64,000 nt of DNA. It comes from Bedellia somnulentella. Its lineage: Eukaryota; Arthropoda; Insecta; Lepidoptera; Bedelliidae. The notes beneath the pieces were generated by a model. It searched no databases. It was not told the origin of the DNA and saw only the letters and a program-made list of their open reading frames with translations. The stretch lies in contig OY755171.1 in NCBI GenBank assembly GCA_963576735.1, forward strand, positions 2,418,001 to 2,482,000. Reading direction: 5' to 3'. Numbering within the stretch: position 1 is the stretch's first letter; every line of letters starts with the position of its first letter. Of this stretch, positions 54,313-63,757 are shown in pieces. The position numbers were made by a program, and so were the translations under genes.

Positions 54313-55429
54313 ATATATTTGTATGAATCCAAACTGGCAACTCTTGGAGGAAAGCACGAGTAGCGGGGAACAACGCACAATGCCTGTGATTGGCTCTTTC
54401 AAGGTCGCTCTATACTTGAACTCTTTAATAGTGATGGGACACATTTGAGAAATGATATTGATAAATTAGTTCGTAAGGAAAGAATAATAGATTTTCACAT
54501 TCATATTTTTATTGAAAAGAAAGAAAGAAATGGAAATACATATATATGTTCCGGTAAACAAAACCGGTGCCGTTGAAACGATGAGTAGCTTCAATCTATT
54601 TGGCTTTCATCTCGGGTAATTTATAAAAAACTCAAATATGAACGAAATTCTATCAGGGCAAGATTTTAAATATTTAGATACTTGCTGGTACGCGCGACTT
54701 CGTCTGCGTCCTTTTAATTTTGATGTTAGGTTTTGCAAAAAGATTAAATAAAACAAATAAATAAATAAATACTTGTACTTCTATTTAAGAAATAATCTGT
54801 ATACGGACATATTATACACAGATTAAGTTAGTCCCAAACTAAGTAAGACTTGTAGTATGGGATACTAACTTAACGATATATTTAATATTATATAGTACAC
54901 ATATGAATAATACCTAAGATTAAATAACAATCATTGAAGCTCATCACATAAATATTGCTCTGAAATCGGGATCGATCCCGCAACCTCCGGACCGGATTGG
55001 CTTCGTAGTTCCCGTTCCGAAACCATTCCGTTCTAAAAGTATCTATGGACATCCTTGACGTTATGCTAGAAAAAGACGTAATCACAAATAACGTAAAGAG
55101 TGAATGTGACGGAACTATGGTGTTGACCAGTTTAAATTGATCTCTTGAATTGCAATTTAATTATGATTTTATGCTTGGTAATGGAATGTAATACCGTCTT
55201 TTTGGTAGTTGTATTTTGTGGTTGATTTCCCACACCACTTTATTAAACATGTAGGCATTTCAAAGCAATAGTAATAAATAAAACAGTATGTATAAATATT
55301 TTTGGTGCACGAACACTGAGTTCCTAGTTCTGGTCGCAACTGAAACAGTGCGTAGGTGAAATTTTACACTTCAACTCAATTAGTCGGACGTGTTGCCGAT
55401 ATCGAGTGCCCTGTAAGCGGAATCTATTG
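54313..55429. other. Unassigned, with a Helitron-like and a tRNA-like trace
   Basis: CGCGCGACTTCGTCTGCGTCC near 54693 looks like the 3'-terminal region of another small Helitron on the reverse strand. CGGGATCGATCCCG near 54967 is B-box-like on the reverse strand. Both are too short to call. Confidence 0.3.
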
Positions 55430-55645
55430 GGGGTGGTCTGTGGTACGCAGGGACTATCGATCGCCACTTTGTACGATCCTGGCAAACCTCTCTAGCTTCA
55501 TTCACATCCATCAATCTTTTCATACATACTCTTTTATTCTTCGTACTTCAGACACCTGCCTTTTTGAGCACATTTTCTATTTGATCTAAATGTGTCCTCC
55601 GAGGTCGTCCTCTACTAACATTATCTTTCTCATCCTCTCTATGTG
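55430..55645 (-). pseudogene. LINE-1 ORF C-terminus and 3' end
   Basis: The reverse strand reads VSRGRPRRTHLDQIENVLKK, then AGV, a stop, and KRLMDVNEA after a shift. The 3' module is damaged (CCTGCGTACCACAGACCACC). The best preserved protein piece of LINE-1. Confidence 0.65.
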
Positions 55646-56230
55646 CCCAATATATTAGGCATAGTTATATTTTATCGATTGAAGAAATTGACACATTATT
55701 TTATATATTTATATTACGACCCCCAAGTATATAAAAAAACGAATGCTTTCTTTACACATTAGTAATGTCTGTCTATCTGTCTATCACCATTTATACGTAT
55801 TATATGATTTTGTTGAAAGTAATATAGCTATCGAGAGTGTATTTAAATTTTATTGTATTTTTCATAAGTGCTATAATTATTTTATGATGTATTTATTAAT
55901 TATATTATTGTAAATCTAATTAGGTGATTTTGATTGTTTCAGGTAATTTAAATGCTCGGGGAAAGTCAGGTTCAATTTTGTTTAATTTATCTCAGCCGTT
56001 TAATATATAAGGTTTCTTTTAATTCAATGCTTGACACAAGCAAATATTGTGGAAAAATTATACTACGAAAAGAAGCATTTAATGAAATAATTACTTAAAG
56101 GAAGAAAATATTTCCTATTTTTTTGGTGCTTTTGTTGACCAATGTAAAAAGTTAACGTGTGTTACGCAAACTTAGACTTACTCAGCTTATCACAGTAAAC
56201 TTTCACTTGTTATCATGTTTTTTGTACCAA
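55646..56230. other. No recognisable feature
   Basis: AT-rich, no ORF of note. Confidence 0.4.
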
Positions 56231-56240
56231 ACATACATAT

Positions 56241-56488
56241 TGCCGTGTAGTGTCGGCTTAGAATAACACTACCCCATTTCTACCCGTGGGTGATCGTAAG
56301 AGGCGTCTAAGGGTATAGGGGCTTTTTAAGTGATTTTTGGGCGATGTGGTTGGAGACCCGTTACCAAAAATATTTGTTATTGCCATCTTTTCCCCAATTA
56401 ACTTCCAAAAGTGGCTGAGGCATTTCTCATTCCAAAGCTCTGGCTACCCCGTTAAGGGATTTACAGCCGTGAGTATATCTATGTATGT
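56241..56488 (+). repeat. SINE-B full-length copy with target duplication
   Basis: ACATACATAT at 56231-56240 and 56489-56498. It inserted in the CATA tail of another SINE-B on the opposite strand, giving a tail-to-tail pair. Confidence 0.92.
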
Positions 56489-56686
56489 ACATACATATAT
56501 ACGTTTACAGCAATTAATCCCGAAAGAAGTAACCACTTCAAAAGTAGAAAAAGTAAAACATGTTGATGAAAAGGGATGGTTAGATCTCCAGACATATCGG
56601 CACATAATCACTTAAAAACCCCGCTTCCTACGATAACCCCGAGCAGAAATGGTTTAGTGCTATTCTAAGCCGACAGAACACAGCAT
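56489..56686 (-). repeat. SINE-B, decayed, tail-to-tail with its neighbour
   Basis: CATACATATATACGTTTACAG, GTTAGATCTCCAGACATATCG, ACTTAAAAACCCCG and TGCTATTCTAAGCCGACAG in order. Confidence 0.75.
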
Positions 56687-57207
56687 GTACCATGCCGTGT
56701 ATACCCACTTTAGTTCAGCCCCATCAACATGGCAAAAGCACCCATAATAAAAAATAAAAAAAAATAAAAAGATTTATTTGCCAAGTAACAGATTCCACTT
56801 TTTGTACTTAAACTAACGATCATTGTTTTACAAATTGTAATTTATAATGCAGCTATCCTTTAGCTTTTTATGACATATTAAGAGGTCGAGTAGAAAAACA
56901 GAAGAATATTTTTTCTTGTGGCATATAGTACAAAACAAAACAATAAAACTCTAGTACCTAAACTAAGCCGGGCCTGTATCTTAGGCATATTTCAAACTTT
57001 AACAAGGGAAAGTGACCTTGAGTTACATTCGGCGCAAACAACACTCACGCATAAGGCGGACAAGGAAGCATATTACGTTTACTACACCCTTGAGAAAACC
57101 ATATTTAGACACTGCCAAAGCATTACTTGTTAACCTACAACGAAAATAGCTTTTTGGCCAAGTTTCTGTTCCGTATCTTATGATAAGTTTACTCTTCTTA
57201 TTATTTA
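56687..57207. other. Unassigned
   Basis: A-rich run at 56735-56780 followed by GATTTATTTGCCAAG may be the polyadenylated 3' end of an unknown retroposon on the reverse strand. The ORF 56918-57133 has no motif. Confidence 0.3.
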
Positions 57208-57410
57208 CTAGTGGTCCGCCCCGGCTTCGCACGGATGGTGTTAAATATTTTCACTGTTTACCCCCTACAGTATTTAGCGTGATGTTATATATCCTATGTC
57301 TTTATCCTGGTTCTAAGCTACCTCTCCAACAATTTTCAGCCAGATCGGTTCATCTGTTCTCGAGTTATAAATAGTGTAACTGACACGACTTTCATTTATA
57401 TATATTATGT
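57208..57410 (-). mobile_element. Mini-Helitron, about 200 bp
   Basis: CTAGTGGTCCGCCCCGGCTT after A at the left is a typical Helitron 3' end seen from the other strand. ATCGGTTCATCTGTTCTCG and the ATATATATTATG edge on the right resemble the 5' part. The exact 5' base is uncertain. Confidence 0.6.
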
Positions 57411-57706
57411 GGTTATTGTGCCTCACTCGACATAGATAGGTATAGTGCGTCGCGGACTTTTTTGTAGATATTTATAAGATCTACAATTAATTATAATATT
57501 TTATGGTTCTATCTTTTGTAGTTTAGGCAGCGTACGCAAAATAAGTAACTTCTTTGGTTGTTTTTTTTCAGTTTGTGTCCGAAAAATCCAAATATCTTAC
57601 GGAACCCTATTTTTTCAAAATAAAATATAGTCTATGTAACTCGTAAATATGGTTGAATGGTGAAAGAATTTAAATAATCGGTCAAGAAGTTTTTGAGCCT
57701 ATTCAT

Positions 57707-57820
57707 AACATAACATAACATAAACATAAACGTTCACGCCGAATATCCCCGAAGAGGTTGGCATAGGTACTTATACTTCTGAACATCACGTGACGATGTC
57801 ACCTGGTGTTCAGAGTACCC
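57707..57820 (-). repeat. SINE-A, 5'-truncated, 19-bp target duplication
   Basis: AGTTTTTGAGCCTATTCAT at 57688-57706 and 57821-57839 is a perfect 19-bp duplication. Only the last 114 bases of the SINE are present, ending at TTCAGAGTACCC. Confidence 0.95.
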
Positions 57821-57886
57821 AGTTTTTGAGCCTATTCATTACCACCAAACAAACAAAGTTTTCCTCTTTATAAAATTAGTGTAGAT

Positions 57887-57965
57887 AACTCACGGCTATA
57901 AGTCTTTAAAGAGAAGCGATAGGTTTTAAATGAAAAATACTCAACCACTTTTGGAGGTTACGAAG
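57887..57965 (-). repeat. SINE-B 3' fragment, decayed
   Basis: AACTCACGGCTATAAGTC, CAACCACTTTTGGAGGTTACG. Confidence 0.6.
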
Positions 57966-58252
57966 TTAGTGAGTAGTTGCTTAGTAGGTAAGTGGTGAAG
58001 AAGGAAATAAATAGATATGTGAAATATACAAAGACATAGCACACATATAACATTTGCTCCTAGAAATAATAATGACTTGTGTTAAGGGTTCCTAACTTGA
58101 CGATACAAACAATGCATCTATAAATTCTATAAAAAATAATCTATTTTTATCATACCAATAATTGCCCTCAGCGAGAATAGAAGCCACGAGTCTGGATCTA
58201 GAAGCTAATGGCGTGCCTATCAAACCAATTTTTTCACCCCTTATTCCAATTT

Positions 58253-58314
58253 GTATGTTCTGGCTACCCTAATTTTGGTATTGATAGCCGTGAGTAGGTA
58301 TGTATGTATGTAAA
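58253..58314 (+). repeat. SINE-B 3'-end fragment
   Basis: TATGTTCTGGCTACCC, GATAGCCGTGAGTAGGTATG plus TATG units. Confidence 0.65.
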
Positions 58315-58429
58315 CGATATCCCTTTCCCGGAACTCATTGACATTCCGTGTCGTCTATCTATATTGTCTCAGTTAATTTGAGAGAACACAGCTAATCTAC
58401 TAGTACCATCTACTATATTAAGTGCTTAA

Positions 58430-58638
58430 TACATACATACATACATATACTCACGGCTGTAAATTCCTTAACGGGTAGCCAGAGCTTTGAAATGAAAAAT
58501 TCCTCAGCCACTTTTGGAAGTTGATTGGGGAAAAGATGGTAATAATAAATGTTTTTGGTGACGGGTCTCCAACCACATCGCCCAAAAACCACTTAAAAAG
58601 CCCCTATACCCTTAGTCGCCTCTTACGATCACCAACGG
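58430..58638 (-). repeat. SINE-B, 5'-truncated, with target duplication
   Basis: GTGCTTAAT at 58421-58429 and 58639-58647. The copy ends within TCACCAACGG, lacking the first 40 bases of the family. Confidence 0.92.
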
Positions 58639-58647
58639 GTGCTTAAT

Positions 58648-59029
58648 GTATCTGTTATTCAAACCGTAATTAAATCGAGATATCAGCGATATGAATAATA
58701 GCAGTTCTGCACTAGCTTACGTCATTGGTGGAAGTTTATTAATTCTATAATATTCTATTCTTTTATACTTTATATCAGAAAAATATCGTTAGATGGAAAA
58801 TTTTAGGTCATTAATTTTTCCAACCATTTTGTGTTTGACTTTACAAAATATGCCCCCCGTAGGATGAGTAAGTGATTTCTCACATGATATAATGTAAGCT
58901 TAATAGATTATTATGTTTTTTTGGCCTTGTTTTGTGCATCTACCCCATAGATGTACTAATAAAAACCGTAGATAAGTTATGCGCGCTCATAAGTGGCACT
59001 TAAAAGACAGGCTAAATGGCTCATCTGTA
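58648..59029. other. No recognisable feature
   Basis: AT-rich. Nothing recurs in the window. Confidence 0.35.
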
Positions 59030-59155
59030 GTCAGTTGCGCACTAGCTGCCGTCGCAATCGTTCACCTATTTTGGCGTGTTTGTTTATCAAAATAATCGAG
59101 ACTACCGTCGTGTGTGATGAGATTTTGCACAAACTATAGTAGAAAAACTACTAAA

Positions 59156-59427
59156 ATGATGAGATTACTTATCATTCGTAAGTATTATAATTTTACAACG
59201 TTTTAATTATAATTTATAATAAATCGTGCGAATAGGTCTTAATTATTCTTTGTCAAACGGTCGTCTTAGTGTCATATTTCACGACGGTACAGAGAAAATA
59301 TGTTTATCTCTTTTTAGCGCTTGCTTTAAGATGTGCTATCTCGCCTACATTTCAAATGTATTTCTTGGTGTGTTGTTTGGATATATTTCGAGTGGTGTGC
59401 GTTCATCTGCCGCAATTGGTGCCACTC
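59156..59427 (+). CDS. Weak candidate two-exon coding start, product not recognised
   Basis: ATGATG at 59156-59161 begins MMRLLII, and after 22 coding bases there is a perfect donor GTAAGT (59178). TATCTCTTTTTAG at 59305-59317 is a good acceptor. The second segment (59318-59427) continues in phase as LALRCAISPTFQMYFLV and ends at another GTAAGT (59428). Together they give 44 hydrophobic, Cys-containing codons that could be a signal peptide or membrane segment. TCAGT at 59031-59035 resembles the arthropod initiator. Two GTAAGT sites in register are suggestive, not proof. No family recognised. Confidence 0.2.
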
Positions 59428-59504
59428 GTAAGTGCCGGTTTCCTCGTAAATGACCTATCTAACGTTTTTTAATCTATGATCTACCCAAATAATTAATTTA
59501 TCGA

Positions 59505-59648
59505 TCTCACCTTCCAAAGATTGTCTGGAAGGGATCGCTTTTAGCGATAAGACCGCCAATTGTACCTCACTGTAAACTGTTTGATCATATTATTATTTTT
59601 GTAAATTTGTGTTTGATGTGCAATAAAGAGTTATTCTATTCTATTCTA
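59505..59648 (+). repeat. LINE 3' end with TTCTA tail
   Basis: AGATTGTCTGGAAGGGATCG, CTTTTAGCGATAAGACCGCC and TGTGCAATAAAGAGTTATTC followed by TTCTA units. I recognise this as a common moth non-LTR 3' UTR. The AATAAA and tandem pentamer tail are visible directly. Confidence 0.65.
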
Positions 59649-60314
59649 TACTCACTCTCGTACTCAAACACATCATGCTACGGGGTCTGGTATTTAAACA
59701 ACAGTATAACTTTGAACTTTTATTTCGATTACGCATACAAATAATGGAAATTGCCTTAAACATTTATTCTATTTATCAATGTTTCCTTTTATTTTTGTAT
59801 TAGCATATGTCACACCCATAGTAACTCTCTAAATTTACTATGTTGTTAACAATCTAAATAGTTGCTCCACATAGACTGTAGCTTTTTAGATTCATAAACA
59901 GGAAAGCCTATCTCTAATGTATGCACGGACTGGTTCCACTTCAAGCAAGCTGTCACCTGTATTAAACTTATGATGATAAAGGTGGAAGTCTGACATCTAG
60001 GTCCAAACCCAGGACTTCACTCTTACAAAGCTAAGCAAAGATCTACTATACAATAAGTAATTTAATTAATGGAATCAAATTCAAAACTAAATTTTCACTG
60101 TTTCGTCCGAACGTAACTTAGTTTGCGCTCGATTTGGTAGTTACGAAATAGCTTTCCAGAATATTAATTACCCAATTCGGTCGACGATGTTCTCCCGATG
60201 ACATGAATTGTAATTGGCATTTCAGCGCCTAAATATCAAAACCTAACTGCTTTTTTAACATTAAGACACTTTTAACATGTTTAGATCGCTATCCGGCTAC
60301 TCGACAACAGCAGG
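59649..60314. other. No recognisable gene
   Basis: Mixed AT-rich DNA. No window repeat until MITE-C. Confidence 0.35.
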
Positions 60315-60446
60315 GCAAGCACGAGCCGTGTTTAAACTAGTTATCGCGTGGGATAAAGCAGCCATCTCTTGCGCACTTACTTAGTATCGTATACTGCCAT
60401 CTCATTCTAACCGTTATCGTGTCGATAAAATAGCGCACGTGCTTGC
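60315..60446 (+). mobile_element. MITE-C copy, well preserved
   Basis: GCAAGCACGAGCCGTGTTTA at the left, AAAATAGCGCACGTGCTTGC at the right. Very close to the R1-resident copies, and preceded by the same CAGCAGG. Confidence 0.8.
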
Positions 60447-61169
60447 TATACTGGGTCGTTCGAAAAGAATCTTTCTATCTTTTTAACACGCTTATATTAG
60501 CTTCACCTGTATGTACGTATGTAACCGACTAGAACTTGATTGTGACTCACTTAAAACAGACCGATTTTATTCAAACTTTGTTCACTTATCAAGAATCAGT
60601 GACATTATAATAGTATCATAAGTTTTTTATCATTATCCAGATTAGGGTCGCTAGCATAAAGTAATTTAAGTTGGTTCAAGACTAGCGAAAAGCGAAAAAT
60701 AATATCTAACATAAACTGAAAATTATAATGAACAGTGGGGTGTGAACTCGATACCACGATTTTAATTTTTAAACATATTGGCCTTAATCTACCCCATGTT
60801 ACTTATTTATACTATTGTTATGTATGAAATAGGGATATAAATAAGAGACCGATCACAGTGGTGGCTCAGTGTGTACTGGCGCTTTATTTCCATATATTTC
60901 TTAATGCCGGTAGGCATAAAATATACAACAGCTATATAAAATTGCTTTGCTGCTAAACCAAACCTGAAATTAAAAAACAATTTATCTACTATAATTTATG
61001 AATATAATAAAAATAATTGCATGATTATCTTTCAGACAAAATCGACATTATTATAGATAGACGGATATGAATTATAATATAACACTCATTATTATTGACA
61101 ATTAAGAATATGTGATTGTCCGCTTTTCTATAGCCGAGTTATCATGCTATGAAATAATAATTGTTTTCC
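60447..61169. other. Unassigned
   Basis: A TATAAATA box at 60835-60842 has no associated ORF or GC-rich exon. Otherwise AT-rich DNA. Confidence 0.3.
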
Positions 61170-61457
61170 TCAATTTATGTTGTTTGTATCTATCATGGTG
61201 GTATAATGAGCAAGCTGAATAAGCTAATAAGTTAAAATATCCGAAAATCAATAGTTGTTTCAATTATAATTTATATTGTATCTATATAATTATTATAATT
61301 ATAATATATAAATAATATATAATTATAGCTTATTCAGCTTGCTCATTATACCACCATGATAGATACAAACTAAATATAAATTATACATAAATAAATTATA
61401 ATTATATAGATACAATATAAATTATAATTGAAACAACTATTGATTTTCGGATATTTT
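61170..61457. repeat. Circularly permuted inverted duplication
   Basis: Block X (61183-61225, ATGGTGGTATAATGAGCAAG) and block Y (61233-61292, TATCCGAAAATCAATAGTTG) lie in the order X-Y. Their reverse complements follow as X' (61327-61369) and Y' (61400-61457). A simple inverted copy would give Y' before X'. A third partial Y is at 61592-61612. Confidence 0.85.
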
Positions 61458-61658
61458 AATCGCGTGTTATTACATTATTTTTAAAGCCATTATTTTTAAA
61501 CGCAAATGTAACTTAAAATTTTGTGAAGGTAGTTACTATATTAATAATTTTATAGTACTGTATAATGACAAATAACACTTCAGTCTTCCCGTCAATAGTT
61601 GTTTCAATTATAACGTGCAATCGTGAAAATCTTAGAAAATACTATAATATTAATTAAC

Positions 61659-61824
61659 AAAACGGCGATAGGCCTGCCCCCTATCACGTGAGTACACTGT
61701 CCATGCAAAATGTGGGTACTCTGAACACCAGGTGACAAAGTCACGTGATGTTCAGAAGTATTAGTACCTCTGCCAACCCCTTCGGGGATATTTCGGCGTG
61801 AACGTTTATGTTATGTTATGTTAT
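61659..61824 (+). repeat. SINE-A, 5'-truncated
   Basis: Starts inside the body at AAAACGGCGATAGGCCTGCC. A1 marker CACCAGGTGACAAAGTCACG. Ends GGCGTGAACGTTTATG plus TTATG units. Confidence 0.9.
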
Positions 61825-61927
61825 AAATTAATAACTCATAATTTAGACATACTTTTCTATGTTTTTTATTATTATTTTGTTTCTTTTTGTGAAATTTCTT
61901 ATGTGGTATATTTAAGATATGTAGTTT

Positions 61928-62155
61928 TTCAATTCATTTCTTCCAGAGGGTGTACGTAGGAGGCGACTAACGGTATTGGGGCTTTAAAGAGATTTTTGGG
62001 TGATGCGGTTGGAGACCCATCACCACACACCACCAACAAACTTTATATTATCTTTTCCCCTCTCAACTTTTCAAAGGTGGCTGAGGATTTTCTAATTCCT
62101 TAGCTCTGGCTACCCCTTCAAGGGATTTATAGCCGTGAGTATGTGTATGTATGTG
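61928..62155 (+). repeat. SINE-B, 5'-truncated
   Basis: Begins at TTCATTTCTTCCAGAGGGTG and runs to GCCGTGAGTATGTGTATG. Contains a small duplication CACCACACACCACCAAC. Confidence 0.88.
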
Positions 62156-62654
62156 GTACATTGGTAAGAGAGAGAGAAAGAATATATGTATGGTAGTTCA
62201 CTACGCTAGTTTAATGTGGCATGATAGACTACCTACTTTAACCACAAAATTGCTAGGCCCGCGCACCTAACGTACCCTCAAAGTACAGAATATTTATTTA
62301 TGGATACTCAGATGACTCCAGCCTCCAATATATTTTGAGCTTAAACGGAACCTCCTTTTGTGAGCCAAACGCCTTACTGCTAGCCCATCTAATGAGTTAT
62401 ATTTAATTTTAAAAACGATTTTATAAAAGGACGAATAAGGCGTCTATAATTCTGGGGCCCTTACGATTTTCTGTATGGGTATTGTAGTATGATTTTTGTA
62501 GCTGTTTGCTGATTCTTTGAAAATCTATTTTGATTTGTGGTTTTGATATGATGGCACAAAAGGTACAATAAGCTGCCGTAGTACGTAACGATAAATAACA
62601 ATGACTTTCAAGGTTAGCTAGAGTCTCAATATTGGTAACACCACAGCTACTTTT
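62156..62654. other. No recognisable gene
   Basis: The reverse-strand ORF 62421-62693 overlaps a SINE-B trace and is not convincing. A CCTCCTTTTGTGAGCC stretch matches nothing here. Confidence 0.35.
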
Positions 62655-62700
62655 AGAATATATGGGGTTGGTGATTAGTCTCTCCAGTCCCATTGCCCAT
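62655..62700 (-). repeat. SINE-B fragment, decayed
   Basis: GGTTGGTGATTAGTCTCTCC and CAGTCCCATTGCCCATC resemble the GGTGATGGGTCTCCAACCGC and CATCGCCC blocks. Confidence 0.4.
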
Positions 62701-62708
62701 CATATATA

Positions 62709-62876
62709 ATACCTGAGGACATTTTAAATTTATCAGAAACAAAATTCAAAGCAGTAGTTAAAAGAAATCTCAGTTCGAAAGCCTATTACAATGTCAATGA
62801 TTACATTAATGATGAAGTGGCTTGGTGTCATCAGGGCTCTGAGCAGGATGTTTCCAGGCTAACACCAAAATTGTAA
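62709..62876 (+). pseudogene. Non-LTR retrotransposon ORF C-terminal fragment, third family
   Basis: 56 open codons from 62709 to a TAA at 62874 read IPEDILNLSETKFKAVVKRN, then LSSKAYYNVNDYINDEVAW and 16 further residues to the stop. I recognise the F...VK..L..KAYY...D...D...W pattern as the last residues of a LINE ORF2 common in moths. The following GACGAGTTTCTTACGGGTTC is typical of its 3' UTR. The upstream part is missing, so it is a 5'-truncated insertion. The 56 codons themselves are undamaged. Confidence 0.75.
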
Positions 62877-62987
62877 TGGACGTAAAAAAAGATGTGTGTT
62901 GACGAGTTTCTTACGGGTTCTTCTCTCAACAAAACACCTTCCGAATCCGAAGTGAACTTAGCATTAAGTTGGAATTAGACTTTCAAA

Positions 62988-63745
62988 AAAAATAGGTAAA
63001 AAAACTTTTTAAGTTAAACGGTTTTATTATTAACATACAGAGAAATGTTTAAGATAAATGTACTAAAAACCTAAAAATAATAATAAAATAGATACAGTCG
63101 TGGGAATTATATACATATGCATAGACTAGACTAAAATAAAACCGTGGGGCACGTCAATTGTCTTCAATCGTTGATTAAAATGTTTGTTTTGTAATGTTAC
63201 ACTATAATTGGGCAGTTGTTCAACCGACAACGATGGACATGTGATAAATAGGGCAGAATGTGGAAACAAGCTAGCAAGCTCGATTATAAGCGAGTTTTAG
63301 GGTTTCATAGTGTTGAGCGAGTAGTACTTTTATCATATGTTTTGTCGATTAAAGACGAACTGCAAGCAGTAATCCGATTCATCGCCAGCCAGCAGTGTAA
63401 ATTTCCAACGAGAAACTAGTAGAAACATCTCTTTTATTTACATGGAGTGTATGACTATTGGAATTTCCATGAGCAAGAAAATAGTAAGTAATTTCCTCAC
63501 CGTCTGCGGGCCAACTGCCCAAGGACGAATTAAACGTTTCTTCTATCGCACATTAAATCGATAATTTGTAGACAATTAACGTGCCCCACGGTTTTATTTT
63601 AGTCTAGTCTATGCATATGTATATGATTCCCACGACTGTATCTATTTTATTATTATTTTTAGGTTTTTAGTACATTTATCTTAAACATTTCTCTGTATGT
63701 TAATAATAAAACCGTTTAACTTAAAAAGTTTTTTTACCTATTTTT
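62988..63745. repeat. Long inverted repeat, two 176-bp arms
   Basis: The arm 62988-63163 and the arm 63570-63745 are reverse complements with about two mismatches (for example ACCGTGGGGCACGTCAATTG against CAATTAACGTGCCCCACGGT). The 406-bp spacer has no ORF. The right arm ends 12 bases before the stop codon of the helicase fragment, so it is probably that element's 3' UTR, and the left arm an inverted copy. Near identity implies a young or conversion-maintained structure. Confidence 0.85.
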
Positions 63746-63757
63746 ATTTTCTAGTTT

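Noticed and set aside
54684..54720. Separate Helitron copy
   Set aside because: Only about 35 bases resemble a 3' end (GCGCGACTTCGTCTGCGTCC). The CTAG and a 5' end are missing.
60835..60842. Promoter from TATAAATA
   Set aside because: No open frame, GC change or initiator follows. AT-rich DNA yields this octamer by chance.
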